Source: an uncultured Eubacteriales bacterium (GTDB taxonomy: Bacteria; Bacillota; Clostridia; TANB77; CAG-508). Taken from it: a stretch of 64,000 nucleotides of DNA. The stretch covers positions 44,693 to 108,692 of the forward strand of contig CAJKVH010000004.1 in NCBI GenBank assembly GCA_905203305.1, read 5' to 3'. This document shows positions 8,753 to 18,831 of this stretch, in pieces; the stretch's first letter is position 1, and each line of letters begins with the position of its first letter. The notes under the pieces were generated by a model. That model searched no databases, was not told where the DNA came from, and saw nothing but the letters and a program-made list of their open reading frames with translations. The translations under genes and the position numbers were made by a program.

Positions 8753-10454
8753 ATGCGGAAAAGGTATAGGAATTTCTGAAGGGATTGGAATAGGAAAAGC
8801 AATTGTTTTGAAAACAGAAGAGTTAAAGCCAGAAAAAATAAGAATAGAAGATATAAATAAAGAAAAAGAAATTTTTTATAATGCAATAAATAAGGTAAAA
8901 AAAGAAACAGAAGAATTAATAGAAAATCTGTCTGGAACTGATAAGGATATAATGCAAGCATATTTATTTATATTACAAGATGAAACTTTAATTAAAGAGA
9001 TCATAAGTATAATAGAAAATGAAAAATGTAATTCTGAATATGCAATAGAAGTAGGTTTTAATTCTATTATACAAATGTTTGAAAAAATGGATGATCCATA
9101 TATGGCTGCAAGAAGCGGGGATATTGCAGACATGAAAAGAAAAGTTTTATCTAAAATAATGAATATAGAAGAAATAAATCTGTCAAAACTTCCTAAAAGT
9201 ACAATTCTTATAGCTAGAGAAATATCTACATCTGATACAGCAAAATTAGATTTAAAAAATATTGAAGGAATAGTAACAGAAGTAGGGGGCGTAAATTCGC
9301 ATACCGCAATTATGGCAAGAACCAATAGAATCCCTGCTGTTGTTGGAATAAAGGATATAACAAATTTAGTGAAGGAAAATGATATAATTGCAATAAATGG
9401 TAAAACAGGAGAAATATTTTTAAATCCAGAAGCGGAAAAAAGAAGAGAATTGATGGAATTTAAAGAAAAACTAATATTAGAAAATCAAGAACTTGAAAAA
9501 TATAAAAATAAAAAGACAATTACAAAAGATAATCATGAAGTAGAAATTATGGCAAATATTGGTGGAACAAAAGATATAGCTCTTGTTATAAAAAATACAG
9601 CAGAAGGGATAGGACTTTTTAGAAGCGAATTTTTATATATGAATTCTGACGATTTCCCAACAGAAAAGGAACAGTTTGAAGCTTATAAAAAGGTAGCTAT
9701 AAGTCTCCCAAACAAGAAAATAATAATAAGGACTTTAGACATTGGTGGAGATAAAAACCTAAAATATATGAAACTTCCAAAAGAAGAGAATCCATTTTTA
9801 GGTTATAGAGCAATAAGAATTTATTTAGATAATATTTCAATGTTCAAAGTACAGCTAAGAGCTATTCTAGAGGCAAGTTATTATGGAGATTTAGCAATAA
9901 TGTTTCCAATGATAGCTTCTGTAAAAGAATTGGTAGATGCTAAAAAAATAGTGGAAGATGTAAAATCAGAACTAAGAAAAAAGAAAATTCCATTTGACGA
10001 AAATATAGAAATTGGAATAATGATAGAAATTCCATCAGCAGCAATTATGGCAGATGAACTTGCAAAAGAATGTGATTTCTTTAGTATTGGAACAAATGAT
10101 TTGATTCAATATACATTAGCTGTAGAAAGAGGAAATGAAAAAGTTGCAAGTCTATATACACATTTTCATCCGGCAGTTATAAGGCTAATTAAATATGTTA
10201 TTGATTCTGCTCACAAAAATAAAATTCTATGTGGTATGTGTGGGGAGTCTGCAGGAGATGAATTATACATTCCTTTACTTATTGGTCTTGGACTAGATGA
10301 ATTTTCTATGAACTCTAATAATGTTTTAAAAAGCAGAAAACTTATAAGACATTTAAATTATGATGAATGTAAAAAATTAGCAGAAGATATTTTAAGTATG
10401 GTTCATAGAGAGGATATTAAAGCAAAATTAATTGAATTTAATAAAAAAATATAA
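8753..10454 (+). CDS. ptsI: PTS Enzyme I, with CGG-associated +1 frameshift at codon 2
   Basis: Enzyme I transfers phosphate from PEP to HPr. Seen: the swivelling domain with phospho-His in GGVNSHTAIMARTNRIPAVVG, and the PEP-binding barrel (GLFRSEFLYM, GEDKNLKY-like DIGGDKNLKYM, SIGTNDLIQYTLAVERGNEKV, CGMCGESAGD). The ATG at 8753 has a good SD (AAAGGAGAGAAC), but its frame reads ATG CGG and stops at 8777. Skipping the C of CGG (8756) gives M-G-K-G-I-G-I-S-E-G, the family's N-terminus, and leads into the 566-residue protein. The only alternative start in the long frame, TTG 8808, would delete conserved sequence and has no SD. Removing one A of 8759-8762 would also restore the frame; the CGG reading is preferred because four other genes break the same way. 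Confidence 0.9.
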
Positions 10455-10473
10455 AGGACTTAAAAAGTCCTTT
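10453..10473. terminator. Hairpin between convergent ptsI and C39 gene
   Basis: Arms AAAGGACTT (10453-10461) and AAGTCCTTT (10465-10473). It overlaps both stop regions; the T tail is weak. Confidence 0.55.
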
Positions 10474-11195
10474 AATTGCTTTCTATAAATAAGGCTTTAG
10501 CTATATATGGCATTATTTCATCAAAACTATACCAACCAGAGCTTTTACTTGAATTTTCTAATCCGTTTGGATTTGATATATATACTAAATCTCCATCAGT
10601 TGCAAGTAAAACCATATAATGAGAAGCAGTTGTCCAACGATTATCTTGCGGCTTATTCCAAACACAAATTAAAATAGGCCTATTTGATTTTAAATGATCT
10701 ACAAAAACATCTTTAGATAAAGATTTAGAATCATAATGAAAATCAGAATTTTTAATACCAAATGTATTTAAAAGTTCACTAGATATTTTTTCAGCATCAA
10801 GCCTTGGATAATATTTTTTTCTTAAACTTTCTGGAGAATAACTCTTATTATATCCACTAAGAATGATGGATATTGAGGTTATTCCACATCCATTTTCAGC
10901 CATAGTTCCGACCCCAATATCTATTATTTGACCATGAAGAAGATCCATTTTGTTTATATTCTTTATATATTTTTTTATTAACATCTACAGTTGTAAATGT
11001 TGTAAAATAACCATTTTTGCCATAAACAATTTCTTGACCTTTACCTTTATAGTTTTCATTTTTATCTAATTTTATAATATCATATTTTTCATTTAAACTT
11101 AAAGTTTGGTTATTTATATAAAAATGCTTGTATAAATTAGTAATAATAAGTATAATAACTACGAAAAATAATATTTTTTTAAATTTCATAAACAT
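10472..11195 (-). CDS. Membrane-anchored C39-like cysteine peptidase, with CGG-associated +1 frameshift
   Basis: N-terminal part (11195 down to ~10910): a membrane anchor (FKKILFFVVIILIITNLY) and a linker ending YKQN..SSSWSNNRYWG. C-terminal part in the +1 frame: TMAENGCGITSISIIL with the catalytic Cys, then SHYMVLLATD with the catalytic His and SNPNG. The first frame reads GGT CGG AAC and soon stops. Skipping the C of CGG (10910-10908) joins WGG-TMAENGCG exactly as in this papain-like family and gives about 240 residues. Role: probably an extracytoplasmic protease or transglutaminase-like enzyme; substrate unknown. The first or second ATG (11195 or 11189) may be used. Confidence 0.82.
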
Positions 11196-11299
11196 TCCAT
11201 CCTTTTTCCAAGTTAGATATATTATATAAACACTAGAGAAATAATGCTTTAAGAAAATTTAAAAAAGTAATTAATTTTTTATTAATTTTTTGAAAAATA

Positions 11300-11328
11300 T
11301 GTAACATATCTGTAACACAAATGTAACA
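11300..11328. repeat. Three TGTAACA direct repeats with 11-bp period upstream of nrdD
   Basis: TGTAACA occurs at 11300-11306, 11311-11317 and 11322-11328, exactly one helical turn apart, in the gap before nrdD. This looks like a cooperative protein binding site. The regulator is unknown; it is not a match to the NrdR box I know. Confidence 0.55.
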
Positions 11329-11378
11329 ATACTTTTAACCTTACAGGCAAAATAAGTATAAAAACTTTAAAATTAAAT

Positions 11379-11420
11379 TGTTGCAATTGCAACAGTTTAA
11401 TTTTGTTTTAGTGTTATAAT
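11379..11420 (+). promoter_or_regulatory. nrdD promoter with 16-bp palindrome
   Basis: A perfect palindrome TGTTGCAATTGCAACA (11379-11394) ends 20 bases before an extended -10, TGTTATAAT (11412-11420). There is no good -35, so the palindrome sits where one would be, as for a repressor or activator site controlling anaerobic ribonucleotide reduction. Confidence 0.6.
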
Positions 11421-11451
11421 TCTAACCATCACAAAGAGGAGGAAATGAAAA

Positions 11452-13611
11452 ATGAAGATAATAAAAAGAGATGGAACAATTGTAGAATACAACCCAGAAA
11501 AGATTAAAAATGCAATAAAAAAAGCTAATAATGATGTTGGCAGAAAAGAAAAGGCTACTAAAGAGGAAATAGAAGAAATAATAAAATACATAGAAGAATT
11601 AAATAAAAGAAGAATATTAGTTGAAGATATTCAAGATATAATAGAACAAAAATTAATGGAAATAGGAAGATATGAACTTGCTAAACAATATATTACATAT
11701 CGTTATACAAGAGAATTAGTAAGAAAAGCAAATACAACAGATCAATCAATAAAAGAATTAATTGATGGTGAAAGCGAATACTGGAATACAGAAAACTCAA
11801 ACAAAAATGCGAAAATAGTTACAACACAAAGAGATTATTTAGCAGGAATAACAAGTACAGATATAACAAGAAGATTCTTATTACCGGAAGATATAGTAAA
11901 AGCACATGACGAAGGAATAATTCATTTCCATGATGCAGATTATTTTGCACAAAATGCCTTACACAATTGTGATTTAATAAACTTAGAAGATATGTTACAA
12001 AATGGAACAATAGTAAATGGAGTTATGATAGAAAAACCACATAAATTTTTAACAGCAATGACAATTGCAACACAAATAATAACTGCTGTAACATCAAGCC
12101 AATATGGTGGGGCAACAGTTACAATGACACATTTAGCACCATTTGTAAGAGATAGCTATAATGCATATTTATCAAAATATAGATCAAGAGGATTCTCAAA
12201 AGAAGAATGTGAAAAATATGCAAAAGAAGACCTAGCAAAAGAAGTAAAAGATGGAGTTCAAACATTCCAATATCAAATAAACTCAATGACAACAACAAAT
12301 GGACAATCACCATTTTTAAGTGTATGTTTTTACTTAGGTGAAACAAAAGAATATAAAGAAGAACTAGCAATGATAATAGAAGAATTTTTAAGACAAAGAA
12401 TTCAAGGAATGAAAAATGAAAAAGGCGTATATATAACACCAGCATTCCCAAAACTATTATATGTCCTAGAAGAAGACAACATTAAAAGAACAGGTAAATA
12501 CTGGTATTTAACAGAACTTGCTGCAAGATGTACAGCTAAGAGAATGGTTCCAGATTACATATCAGAAAAGAAAATGTTAGAATTTAAGATAGACAAAGAA
12601 GGAAATGGAAATTGTTTCCCATGTATGGGATGTAGATCATTCTTAACACCTTATATAGATCCAAAAACAAACAAACCAAAATATTATGGAAGATTTAACC
12701 AAGGTGTTGTGACAATAAACTTAGTTGATGTAGCATTATCATCAGACAAAAATGAAGAAGCATTTTGGAAATTATTTGACCAAAGACTTGAATTATGCCA
12801 TAGAGCATTAAGATTAAGACATGAAAGACTAAGCAAAGCAACAAGTGATGTTGCACCAATATTATGGCAACATGGAGCATTAGCAAGACTTCCAAAAGGA
12901 GCAAGTATCCACGAATTACTTCATGGCGGATATTCAACAATTTCACTTGGATATGCAGGACTTTATGAATGTGTAAAATTCATGACAGACCATAGCCATA
13001 CAGACAATGGAATTGGAAAAGAATTTGCAATAAAAGTAATGGAAAAATTAAACGAAAAATGTAAAGAATGGAAAGATAAAGAAGATATAGATTACAGTGT
13101 ATATGGAACACCAATAGAATCAACAACATACAAATTTGCAAAATGCTTAAAAAATAGATTTGGAGTAGTGGAAGGAATTACAGATAGAAACTATATTACA
13201 AATTCATACCATGTACCAGTATTTGAGGATATAGATGCATTTTCTAAATTAAAATTAGAAAGTGAATTCCAAAGATTAAGCCCAGGAGGAGCAATTTCTT
13301 ATATAGAAACTCCAAACCTACAAAATAATATAGAAGCAGTTTTACAAGTTATAGAATTTATATATAATAACATAATGTATGCCGAACTAAATACAAAATC
13401 GGATTATTGCCAAAAATGTGGATATACAGGAGAAATATTAATAGATGATAACTTAGAATGGTATTGTCCAAATTGTGGGAATAGAGACCATGATACATTA
13501 AATGTTGCAAGACGTACATGTGGATATATAGGAAGTAATTTCTGGAATAAAGGAAGAACAGAAGAAATTAAAGAAAGAGTATTACATTTAGATAATAAAG
13601 ATGATGAGTAA
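11452..13611 (+). CDS. nrdD: Anaerobic ribonucleoside-triphosphate reductase
   Basis: 719 residues. It reduces NTPs to dNTPs without oxygen, using a glycyl radical. Domains: ATP-cone about 1-90 (MKIIKRDGTIVEYNPEKIKN), the ten-stranded catalytic barrel, a C-terminal zinc site (CQKCGY and CPNCGN) and the glycyl-radical loop RTCGYIGSN with Gly691. The SD AGAGGAGGAAA precedes the ATG. It lies 81 bp before its activase nrdG. The ATP-cone implies allosteric control by ATP/dATP. Confidence 0.97.
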   Translation: MKIIKRDGTIVEYNPEKIKNAIKKANNDVGRKEKATKEEIEEIIKYIEELNKRRILVEDIQDIIEQKLMEIGRYELAKQYITYRYTRELVRKANTTDQSIKELIDGESEYWNTENSNKNAKIVTTQRDYLAGITSTDITRRFLLPEDIVKAHDEGIIHFHDADYFAQNALHNCDLINLEDMLQNGTIVNGVMIEKPHKFLTAMTIATQIITAVTSSQYGGATVTMTHLAPFVRDSYNAYLSKYRSRGFSKEECEKYAKEDLAKEVKDGVQTFQYQINSMTTTNGQSPFLSVCFYLGETKEYKEELAMIIEEFLRQRIQGMKNEKGVYITPAFPKLLYVLEEDNIKRTGKYWYLTELAARCTAKRMVPDYISEKKMLEFKIDKEGNGNCFPCMGCRSFLTPYIDPKTNKPKYYGRFNQGVVTINLVDVALSSDKNEEAFWKLFDQRLELCHRALRLRHERLSKATSDVAPILWQHGALARLPKGASIHELLHGGYSTISLGYAGLYECVKFMTDHSHTDNGIGKEFAIKVMEKLNEKCKEWKDKEDIDYSVYGTPIESTTYKFAKCLKNRFGVVEGITDRNYITNSYHVPVFEDIDAFSKLKLESEFQRLSPGGAISYIETPNLQNNIEAVLQVIEFIYNNIMYAELNTKSDYCQKCGYTGEILIDDNLEWYCPNCGNRDHDTLNVARRTCGYIGSNFWNKGRTEEIKERVLHLDNKDDE

Positions 13612-13618
13612 TTCTTTC

Positions 13619-13672
13619 ATTTAGGGACGGATTTTTTTAGGAATAATTCAAAAAAAATTTCCGTCCCCAAAT
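13619..13672. repeat. REP-like inverted element (GGGACGG type) between nrdD and nrdG
   Basis: Arms 13619-13638 and 13651-13672 are near-perfect inverted copies built on ATTTAGGGACGG and CCGTCCCCAAAT, with T- and A-runs inside. A half-copy lies at 33736-33758. This GGGACGG/CCGTCCC sequence resembles small palindromic elements common in Firmicutes, which are thought to be mobilised by REP-associated tyrosine transposases (none in this window). It may also act as an attenuator between the two genes. Confidence 0.6.
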
Positions 13673-13692
13673 GGGGAGGCAAGGAGTGAAAG

Positions 13693-14181
13693 ATGAGATA
13701 CAATAAAATAAGAAAAATGGATATTTCAAATGGACCAGGAGTTAGAGTTTCAATATTTATGCAAGGATGTGCTTTTAATTGCAAAAATTGCTTTAATCCT
13801 GAAACACATGACTTTAAAGGTGGAAAAGAATTTACAGACGAAACTATTCAAAGAGTTTTAGATTTATGTAATAATGAAAATGTAGAAGGATTATCTATTT
13901 TAGGTGGAGAACCAATGCATCCAAACAATATAGAGGGAACAACAAGACTTGTTAAAGCTTTTAAAGCAAAATATCCAGATAAAAATGTATGGGCATGGTC
14001 TGGATATAAATTTGATAAAGATTTAGAAGACAAAGATGCTATGAATTATATAGATGTTTTAGTTGATGGACAATTTGTTGAAAGTGAGAAAAATCCAACT
14101 TTAGAATGGAAAGGATCTAGTAACCAAAGAGTTATAGATGTAAAAGAAAGTAAAAAATGCCATAGGGTTGTGACTTTATAA
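13693..14181 (+). CDS. nrdG: Anaerobic ribonucleotide reductase activating enzyme
   Basis: 162 residues, a radical-SAM enzyme that makes the glycyl radical on NrdD. The cluster-binding Cys motif is CAFNCKNC (C-x3-C-x2-C), then SILGGEPMHPNN for SAM binding and VWAWSGYKFD. The ATG is preceded by GGGAGGCAAGGAGTG. It lies directly downstream of nrdD, separated by the REP-like element, and is followed by its own terminator. Confidence 0.96.
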   Translation: MRYNKIRKMDISNGPGVRVSIFMQGCAFNCKNCFNPETHDFKGGKEFTDETIQRVLDLCNNENVEGLSILGGEPMHPNNIEGTTRLVKAFKAKYPDKNVWAWSGYKFDKDLEDKDAMNYIDVLVDGQFVESEKNPTLEWKGSSNQRVIDVKESKKCHRVVTL

Positions 14182-14203
14182 TGAAAAATATTTTTTGATT
14201 GAA

Positions 14204-14238
14204 AACAGCGTAGTATTAGAGCTATGCTGTTTGTTTTA
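14204..14238 (+). terminator. Terminator after nrdG
   Basis: Arms AACAGCGTAG (14204-14213) and CTATGCTGTT (14222-14231) with one G-T pair, followed by TGTTTT. Confidence 0.75.
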
Positions 14239-14254
14239 TGAAAAGGAGGAAAAT

Positions 14255-14857
14255 ATGAAAGTTTTATTTGCAACAACAAATCCTGCAAAGGTAAAAAAAT
14301 ATAAAGAAAGACTAGCAAAAGAAGGAATTGAAATTATAACAATAAAAGATTTAAATGTAAAATTAGACATAGATGAAACTGGAAAAGATGCAATTGAAAA
14401 TGCATATATAAAAGCAAAAAGCTATTATGATGAAACAAAAATTCCAACAATAGGTTTAGATGATAATCTTTTCATAGAAGATATATTACCTAAAGATCAG
14501 CCAGGAACAAAAGTAAGAAGAATAAACGGAAAAGAACTAACAGATGAAGAAATGATAGAACATTATACTAATTTAGTAAAAAAATATGGGAAAAAATTAA
14601 GTGCAAAATGGGTTTATGGAATGGTAATTTATAAAGATGATATAGCTTATAAGTATACATGGAGTAAAGAAAATTTTTACTTTGTAGATACACCATCTGA
14701 AAAAATAAACAATGGATATCCATTAGACTCTATAAGCATAGTTCCCAAACTAAATAAATATTTTGTAGATTTAACAAAAGAAGAAAAAGAAGAATATCAA
14801 AAACAAGAAAATTTTGAAGAGGTTATAAATTTTATTGTAAAAAGTTTAAAAAAATGA
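14255..14857 (+). CDS. Non-canonical purine NTP pyrophosphatase (RdgB/HAM1-like)
   Basis: 200 residues. The Ham1 start MKVLFATTNPAKVKKYKERL has the S/TxNxxK substrate motif (TTNPAK), followed by ETGKDAIENAYIKAKSYY and TIGLDDNLFIEDI with the metal-binding Asp pair, matching house-cleaning enzymes that hydrolyse dITP/XTP. The C-terminal half (WVYGMVIYKDDIAYKYTW) is less typical than in classical RdgB, so specificity is open. I chose ATG 14255 for its AAAAGGAGG site and family start; the longer upstream frame begins inside the terminator. It stands alone between two terminators. Confidence 0.85.
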   Translation: MKVLFATTNPAKVKKYKERLAKEGIEIITIKDLNVKLDIDETGKDAIENAYIKAKSYYDETKIPTIGLDDNLFIEDILPKDQPGTKVRRINGKELTDEEMIEHYTNLVKKYGKKLSAKWVYGMVIYKDDIAYKYTWSKENFYFVDTPSEKINNGYPLDSISIVPKLNKYFVDLTKEEKEEYQKQENFEEVINFIVKSLKK

Positions 14858-14861
14858 CCAA

Positions 14862-14895
14862 TGTTCACAAAATGAACACAATAATATGTTATAAA
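14862..14895 (+). promoter_or_regulatory. Promoter/operator of oleate hydratase gene
   Basis: The dyad TGTTCA-CAAAA-TGAACA (14862-14878) lies directly upstream of an extended -10, TGTTATAAA (14887-14895). Dyads of this kind are typical of TetR-family fatty-acid regulators; the regulator gene is not in the adjacent sequence. Confidence 0.6.
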
Positions 14896-14929
14896 GTAAA
14901 GCAAGAAAATTCAAAGGAGGAAAATAATT

Positions 14930-16705
14930 ATGTATTATAGCAATGGAAATTATGAAGCTTTTGCAAGACCAAAAAAACCAGAAGGAGTAGATAATAAATC
15001 TGCATACCTAGTAGGAGCAGGACTTGCATCACTTGCAGCAGCATGTTTTCTAGTAAGAGATGGACAAATGAAAGGTGAAAATATTCACATATTGGAAGAA
15101 CAAAAGCTACCAGGAGGAGCATGTGACGGAATAAAAGATGAAACTAAAGGATTTATAATTCGTGGTGGAAGAGAAATGGAAAATCATTTTGAATGTTTAT
15201 GGGATTTATTCCATTCAATACCATCATTAGAAACAGAGGGAGCATCAGTATTAGATGAATATTACTGGTTAAACAAAAAAGATCCAAATTACTCTTTAAT
15301 GAGAGCAACTGTAAATAGAGGAGAAGATGCTCATACTGATGGAAAATTTGGTTTATCAGACAAAGCATCATTAGAAATAATAAAACTATTTTTCACAAAA
15401 GACGAAGATTTATATGACAAAAAAATAACAGATGTATTTACAGATGAATTTTTTAACTCAAACTTTTGGTTGTATTGGAGAACTATGTTTGCATTTGAAG
15501 ATTGGCATAGTGCATTAGAAATGAAATTATATATACAAAGATTTATACATCATATTGGAGGATTGCCAGACTTTTCTGCACTTAAATTTACAAAATACAA
15601 TCAATATGAATCTCTAATTTTGCCAATGGTAAAATATCTAGAAAATCATGGAGTAGATTTTAGATATGATACAAAAGTTACAAATGTAATATTTGATATT
15701 GATGGAAAAAAGAAAACAGCAAAGAAAATAGAATGTATTCATAATGGACAAGAAGAAAAAATAGATCTAACAGTAAATGATTTAGTATTTGTTACAAATG
15801 GAAGTTGTACAGAAAGGGCAATGATTGGAGATCAAAATACTGCACCAGATTTAACAATACAAAATGGAGAAGGAGCTTGTTGGGATCTATGGAGAAAAAT
15901 TGCAATACAAAGTGAAGATTTCGGACATCCAAATAAGTTCTGTATGGACATTTCAAAAACAAATTGGGAATCAGCAACTGTTACAACATTAGATAGTAAA
16001 ATACCACCATATATAGAAAAAATCTGTAAGAGAGATCCATTTAGTGGTAGAGTAGTTACAGGTGGAATTGTATCTGTAAAAGATTCTAATTGGCTTATGA
16101 GTTGGACAATAAATAGACAACCACATTTTAAAAATCAACCAAACGGACAATTAGTTGTATGGGTATACGGATTATTTACAAATGTACCAGGAAATTACAT
16201 TAAAAAACCTATGAGAGAATGTACAGGTAAAGAAATAACAGAAGAATGGCTATACCATTTAGGCGTTCCAGAAGACCAAATAGAAGAACTAGCAACAAAC
16301 TCTGCAAACTGCGTTCCTTGCATGATGCCATATATTACAGCATTTTTCATGCCAAGAACAAAAGGAGATAGACCAAAAGTTGTACCAGAAGGTTGCAGAA
16401 ACTTTGCATTTTTAGGACAATTTGCTGATACAAAAAGAGATACTGTATTTACAACAGAATATTCAGTAAGAACAGCTATGGAAGCAGTATATACATTATT
16501 AGATGTAGATAGAGGTGTACCTGAAGTATTTGGTTCATGCTATGATATTCGTGCATTATTAGATGCAACATCAAAAATGACAGATGGAAAGAAACTATCA
16601 GATATAAAACTACCAATGGCAGCAAATATGGCATTAAAAACTGGAATGAAAAAGATATCTGGAACAGTAATAGAAGACTTACTAAAAAGATATAATTTAA
16701 TATAA
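14930..16705 (+). CDS. ohyA: Oleate hydratase
   Basis: 591 residues. A flavoenzyme that adds water to the cis-9 bond of oleate, giving 10-hydroxystearate, which detoxifies unsaturated fatty acids in gut bacteria. Seen: the FAD-binding Rossmann start [21 protein letters not shown], then [13 protein letters not shown], the [20 protein letters not shown] segment typical of this family, and the C-terminal [31 protein letters not shown]. Length and motifs fit the myosin-cross-reactive antigen family. SD AAAGGAGGAAA. It is monocistronic, with its own dyad-bearing promoter and a strong terminator. Confidence 0.97.
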   Translation: MYYSNGNYEAFARPKKPEGVDNKSAYLVGAGLASLAAACFLVRDGQMKGENIHILEEQKLPGGACDGIKDETKGFIIRGGREMENHFECLWDLFHSIPSLETEGASVLDEYYWLNKKDPNYSLMRATVNRGEDAHTDGKFGLSDKASLEIIKLFFTKDEDLYDKKITDVFTDEFFNSNFWLYWRTMFAFEDWHSALEMKLYIQRFIHHIGGLPDFSALKFTKYNQYESLILPMVKYLENHGVDFRYDTKVTNVIFDIDGKKKTAKKIECIHNGQEEKIDLTVNDLVFVTNGSCTERAMIGDQNTAPDLTIQNGEGACWDLWRKIAIQSEDFGHPNKFCMDISKTNWESATVTTLDSKIPPYIEKICKRDPFSGRVVTGGIVSVKDSNWLMSWTINRQPHFKNQPNGQLVVWVYGLFTNVPGNYIKKPMRECTGKEITEEWLYHLGVPEDQIEELATNSANCVPCMMPYITAFFMPRTKGDRPKVVPEGCRNFAFLGQFADTKRDTVFTTEYSVRTAMEAVYTLLDVDRGVPEVFGSCYDIRALLDATSKMTDGKKLSDIKLPMAANMALKTGMKKISGTVIEDLLKRYNLI

Positions 16706-16730
16706 AATTTGGCAAAATACTTGCCTAAAA

Positions 16731-16768
16731 ATGCTCGTAAATGATAAAATGTTTACGAGTATTTTTTT
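16731..16768 (+). terminator. Terminator after oleate hydratase
   Basis: Arms ATGCTCGTAAA (16731-16741) and TTTACGAGTAT (16752-16762) with one G-T pair, then seven Ts. Confidence 0.88.
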
Positions 16769-16796
16769 AGTCAAAAGAAAGGATGGTTAAAAAATT

Positions 16797-17900
16797 ATGC
16801 CTAATATTTGTGATTATATAAAATGGAGAGGCGATTTAGATTTTAGTGTATCTAAATTTAATGAAATAGATAGTTTAATATTATCTAGGTTTTCTTATCT
16901 ACCATTTGAAAATATAATAAAAGAAGACGAAAAACTAACAATAGAAGAACTAGCAAATAGATTTAAAAAAGCAGATAAAGAGAAGATGGAAATTTTGTGG
17001 CCAGATGATAGTGACCTTTTTCCATTACTTGGAGGATCTGAAAGATTTAAAAATTTAATAGCTACAGATTTTATAAATAAATTTGATCCTGAGCAAGAAA
17101 AACAATTTTCGGCAATTACAGTTTTACTTCCAGATGATACTATTTTTATATCATATAGAGGAACAGACAATACTATAATTGGATGGAAAGAAGACTTTAA
17201 TATGAGTTTTAAAAGTCATATTGCATCACAATTAGATTCTGTAGAATATATAAATAAAATAGCTAAAAAATATAGCCAAAACATAAGAATAGGTGGACAT
17301 TCAAAAGGTGGTAATTTAGCAGTATATGCGGCAGTTTATGCAGATGAAGAAATAAAGCCAAGAATTATAAATGTGTATAATAATGATGGACCAGGCTTTT
17401 CTGATGATATAGTAGAAGACAAAAGATATAAAAAAATGATAAAAAAAGTACATACATATATACCTCAATCTTCAGTAATAGGAAGACTCCTAAATCATGA
17501 AGAAAAATATACAGTTGTAAAAAGCATTCAAAAAGGGATAATGCAACATGATTTATATAGTTGGCAAGTAGAAGGAGTAAAAACAGTTTCTTTAAAAGAA
17601 GTTACAAATGGAAGTGAATTTGTTGATAAAACAATAAAACAATGGTTAAATAATGTAGAACCAAAACAAAGAGAAATTGTGATTGATACTATATTTGATA
17701 TATTAAATACAACAGAAGCAGAAAGCATGGTTCAAATAAGAGAAAAATGGTTTAAAAATGTAGGAATTATGCTAAAAAATTATAAAAATTTAGATGATGA
17801 AAGTAAAAAGATGATAACAGAAATAGTAATGAAACTTGTAAAGGTTGCAAAAGACACATTAGTAGATAAAATGCCAACATTTAATAAAAAGAAAAAATAA
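16797..17900 (+). CDS. Mbeg1-like (DUF2974) alpha/beta-hydrolase
   Basis: 367 residues. The DUF2974 pattern is clear: N-terminal CDYIKWRGDLDFSVSKFNEID-type start, VSYRGTD-like ISYRGTDNTIIGWKEDFNM, and the nucleophile elbow RIGGHSKGGNLAVYAA with its Ser in GHSKGG, followed by VYNNDGPGF. The last ~100 residues are charged and helical. No signal peptide, so probably cytosolic; the lipid or peptide substrate is unknown. Flanked by terminators, it is a single-gene unit. Confidence 0.88.
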   Translation: MPNICDYIKWRGDLDFSVSKFNEIDSLILSRFSYLPFENIIKEDEKLTIEELANRFKKADKEKMEILWPDDSDLFPLLGGSERFKNLIATDFINKFDPEQEKQFSAITVLLPDDTIFISYRGTDNTIIGWKEDFNMSFKSHIASQLDSVEYINKIAKKYSQNIRIGGHSKGGNLAVYAAVYADEEIKPRIINVYNNDGPGFSDDIVEDKRYKKMIKKVHTYIPQSSVIGRLLNHEEKYTVVKSIQKGIMQHDLYSWQVEGVKTVSLKEVTNGSEFVDKTIKQWLNNVEPKQREIVIDTIFDILNTTEAESMVQIREKWFKNVGIMLKNYKNLDDESKKMITEIVMKLVKVAKDTLVDKMPTFNKKKK

Positions 17901-17916
17901 CCAGATTTTAGATAAC

Positions 17917-17960
17917 ACCCTTCTTATTAGACAAAGATATAATAAGAAGGGTTTGCTTTT
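17917..17960. terminator. Terminator between convergent genes
   Basis: A 13-bp perfect stem, ACCCTTCTTATTA (17917-17929) with TAATAAGAAGGGT (17940-17952). The T-rich tail on the + side is interrupted (TTGCTTTT). Confidence 0.85.
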
Positions 17961-17962
17961 GT

Positions 17963-18751
17963 TTATTCTAGGATATCATAAAAATTTTTAAAAATATAAC
18001 CTTCAGATTTTAAATAATCAATAGATTCTTTAAGGACATTAGAAGAATTACTTACATCTTTTGTATCATGCATTAAAATAACGAGGGTATTTTTGCCTTT
18101 ACATGTTTTCTTTAAGTTGTTTAGTAATTGATAGTTATTGTATTTTTTCACAGAATCGTTATTTAGGCAATTCCAGTCAATATAAGCATAATTTATCTCA
18201 TCAAGCCAAGAAATGGCTTGTTTTTTTATTTTTTTGTTATTGGGAGACATGAATCCATTAGGAAATCTAAACACATGCGAACAATAATTCGAAATACCAA
18301 TTGCATTTGAAATTGCAAAATCTGTTTTAGAAATTTCGTTTATAAAAGATTCTTTGCTTTTATATAAAATGCTATTATTATGAGAATATCCATGGTTTGC
18401 AATAAAATGACCTTCGTTATATGCTCGTTTTACAATATCTGGGTATAAGTCAACATTTTTACCTATAACAAAGAAAGAGGCTTTAACATCTGTTTCTTTT
18501 AATATATCTAAAACTTTAGGTGTAATAGAAACATTCGGACCATCATCAAAAGTTAAAAATGCTATTTTTTCAGAACCAGAAGTTAAATTATTAATTTTAT
18601 CCTGGAAATCTTGAGATATTATACTATTTTTAGATAACTCTATTGCTGAAGATATATTTTTATTTGATATTATAAATATTAATAAAAGGCTAAAAATAAC
18701 TATAAATATGGATAACCAAACAAATTTTTTGTTTATAAATATAACTTTCAT
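17963..18751 (-). CDS. Membrane-anchored polysaccharide deacetylase (NodB domain)
   Basis: 262 residues. An N-terminal uncleaved membrane helix (WLSIFIVIFSLLLIFIIS) is followed by a NodB domain from about residue 60: AFLTFDDGP (catalytic and metal Asp), ASFFVIGKN, and the zinc motif ANHGYSHNN (H-x3-H-type). The later motif FRFPNG supplies the catalytic Arg/Pro region, and VILMHDT the last His. It probably removes N-acetyl groups from peptidoglycan or a surface glycan outside the membrane. A second, unrelated deacetylase lies at 37602. Confidence 0.92.
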   Translation of the reverse strand: MKVIFINKKFVWLSIFIVIFSLLLIFIISNKNISSAIELSKNSIISQDFQDKINNLTSGSEKIAFLTFDDGPNVSITPKVLDILKETDVKASFFVIGKNVDLYPDIVKRAYNEGHFIANHGYSHNNSILYKSKESFINEISKTDFAISNAIGISNYCSHVFRFPNGFMSPNNKKIKKQAISWLDEINYAYIDWNCLNNDSVKKYNNYQLLNNLKKTCKGKNTLVILMHDTKDVSNSSNVLKESIDYLKSEGYIFKNFYDILE

Positions 18752-18831
18752 AATATATCTTATGTTTAAAAAATAAAAAATAGTATAAAATAAAGATTTG
18801 AAAATAATGAAACATTGTGATATAAAAAGTA

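Noticed and set aside
11211..11240. NrdR box in the nrdD upstream region
   Set aside because: The AT-rich ACACTA-like string does not form the paired box; only the repeats and the palindrome are reported.
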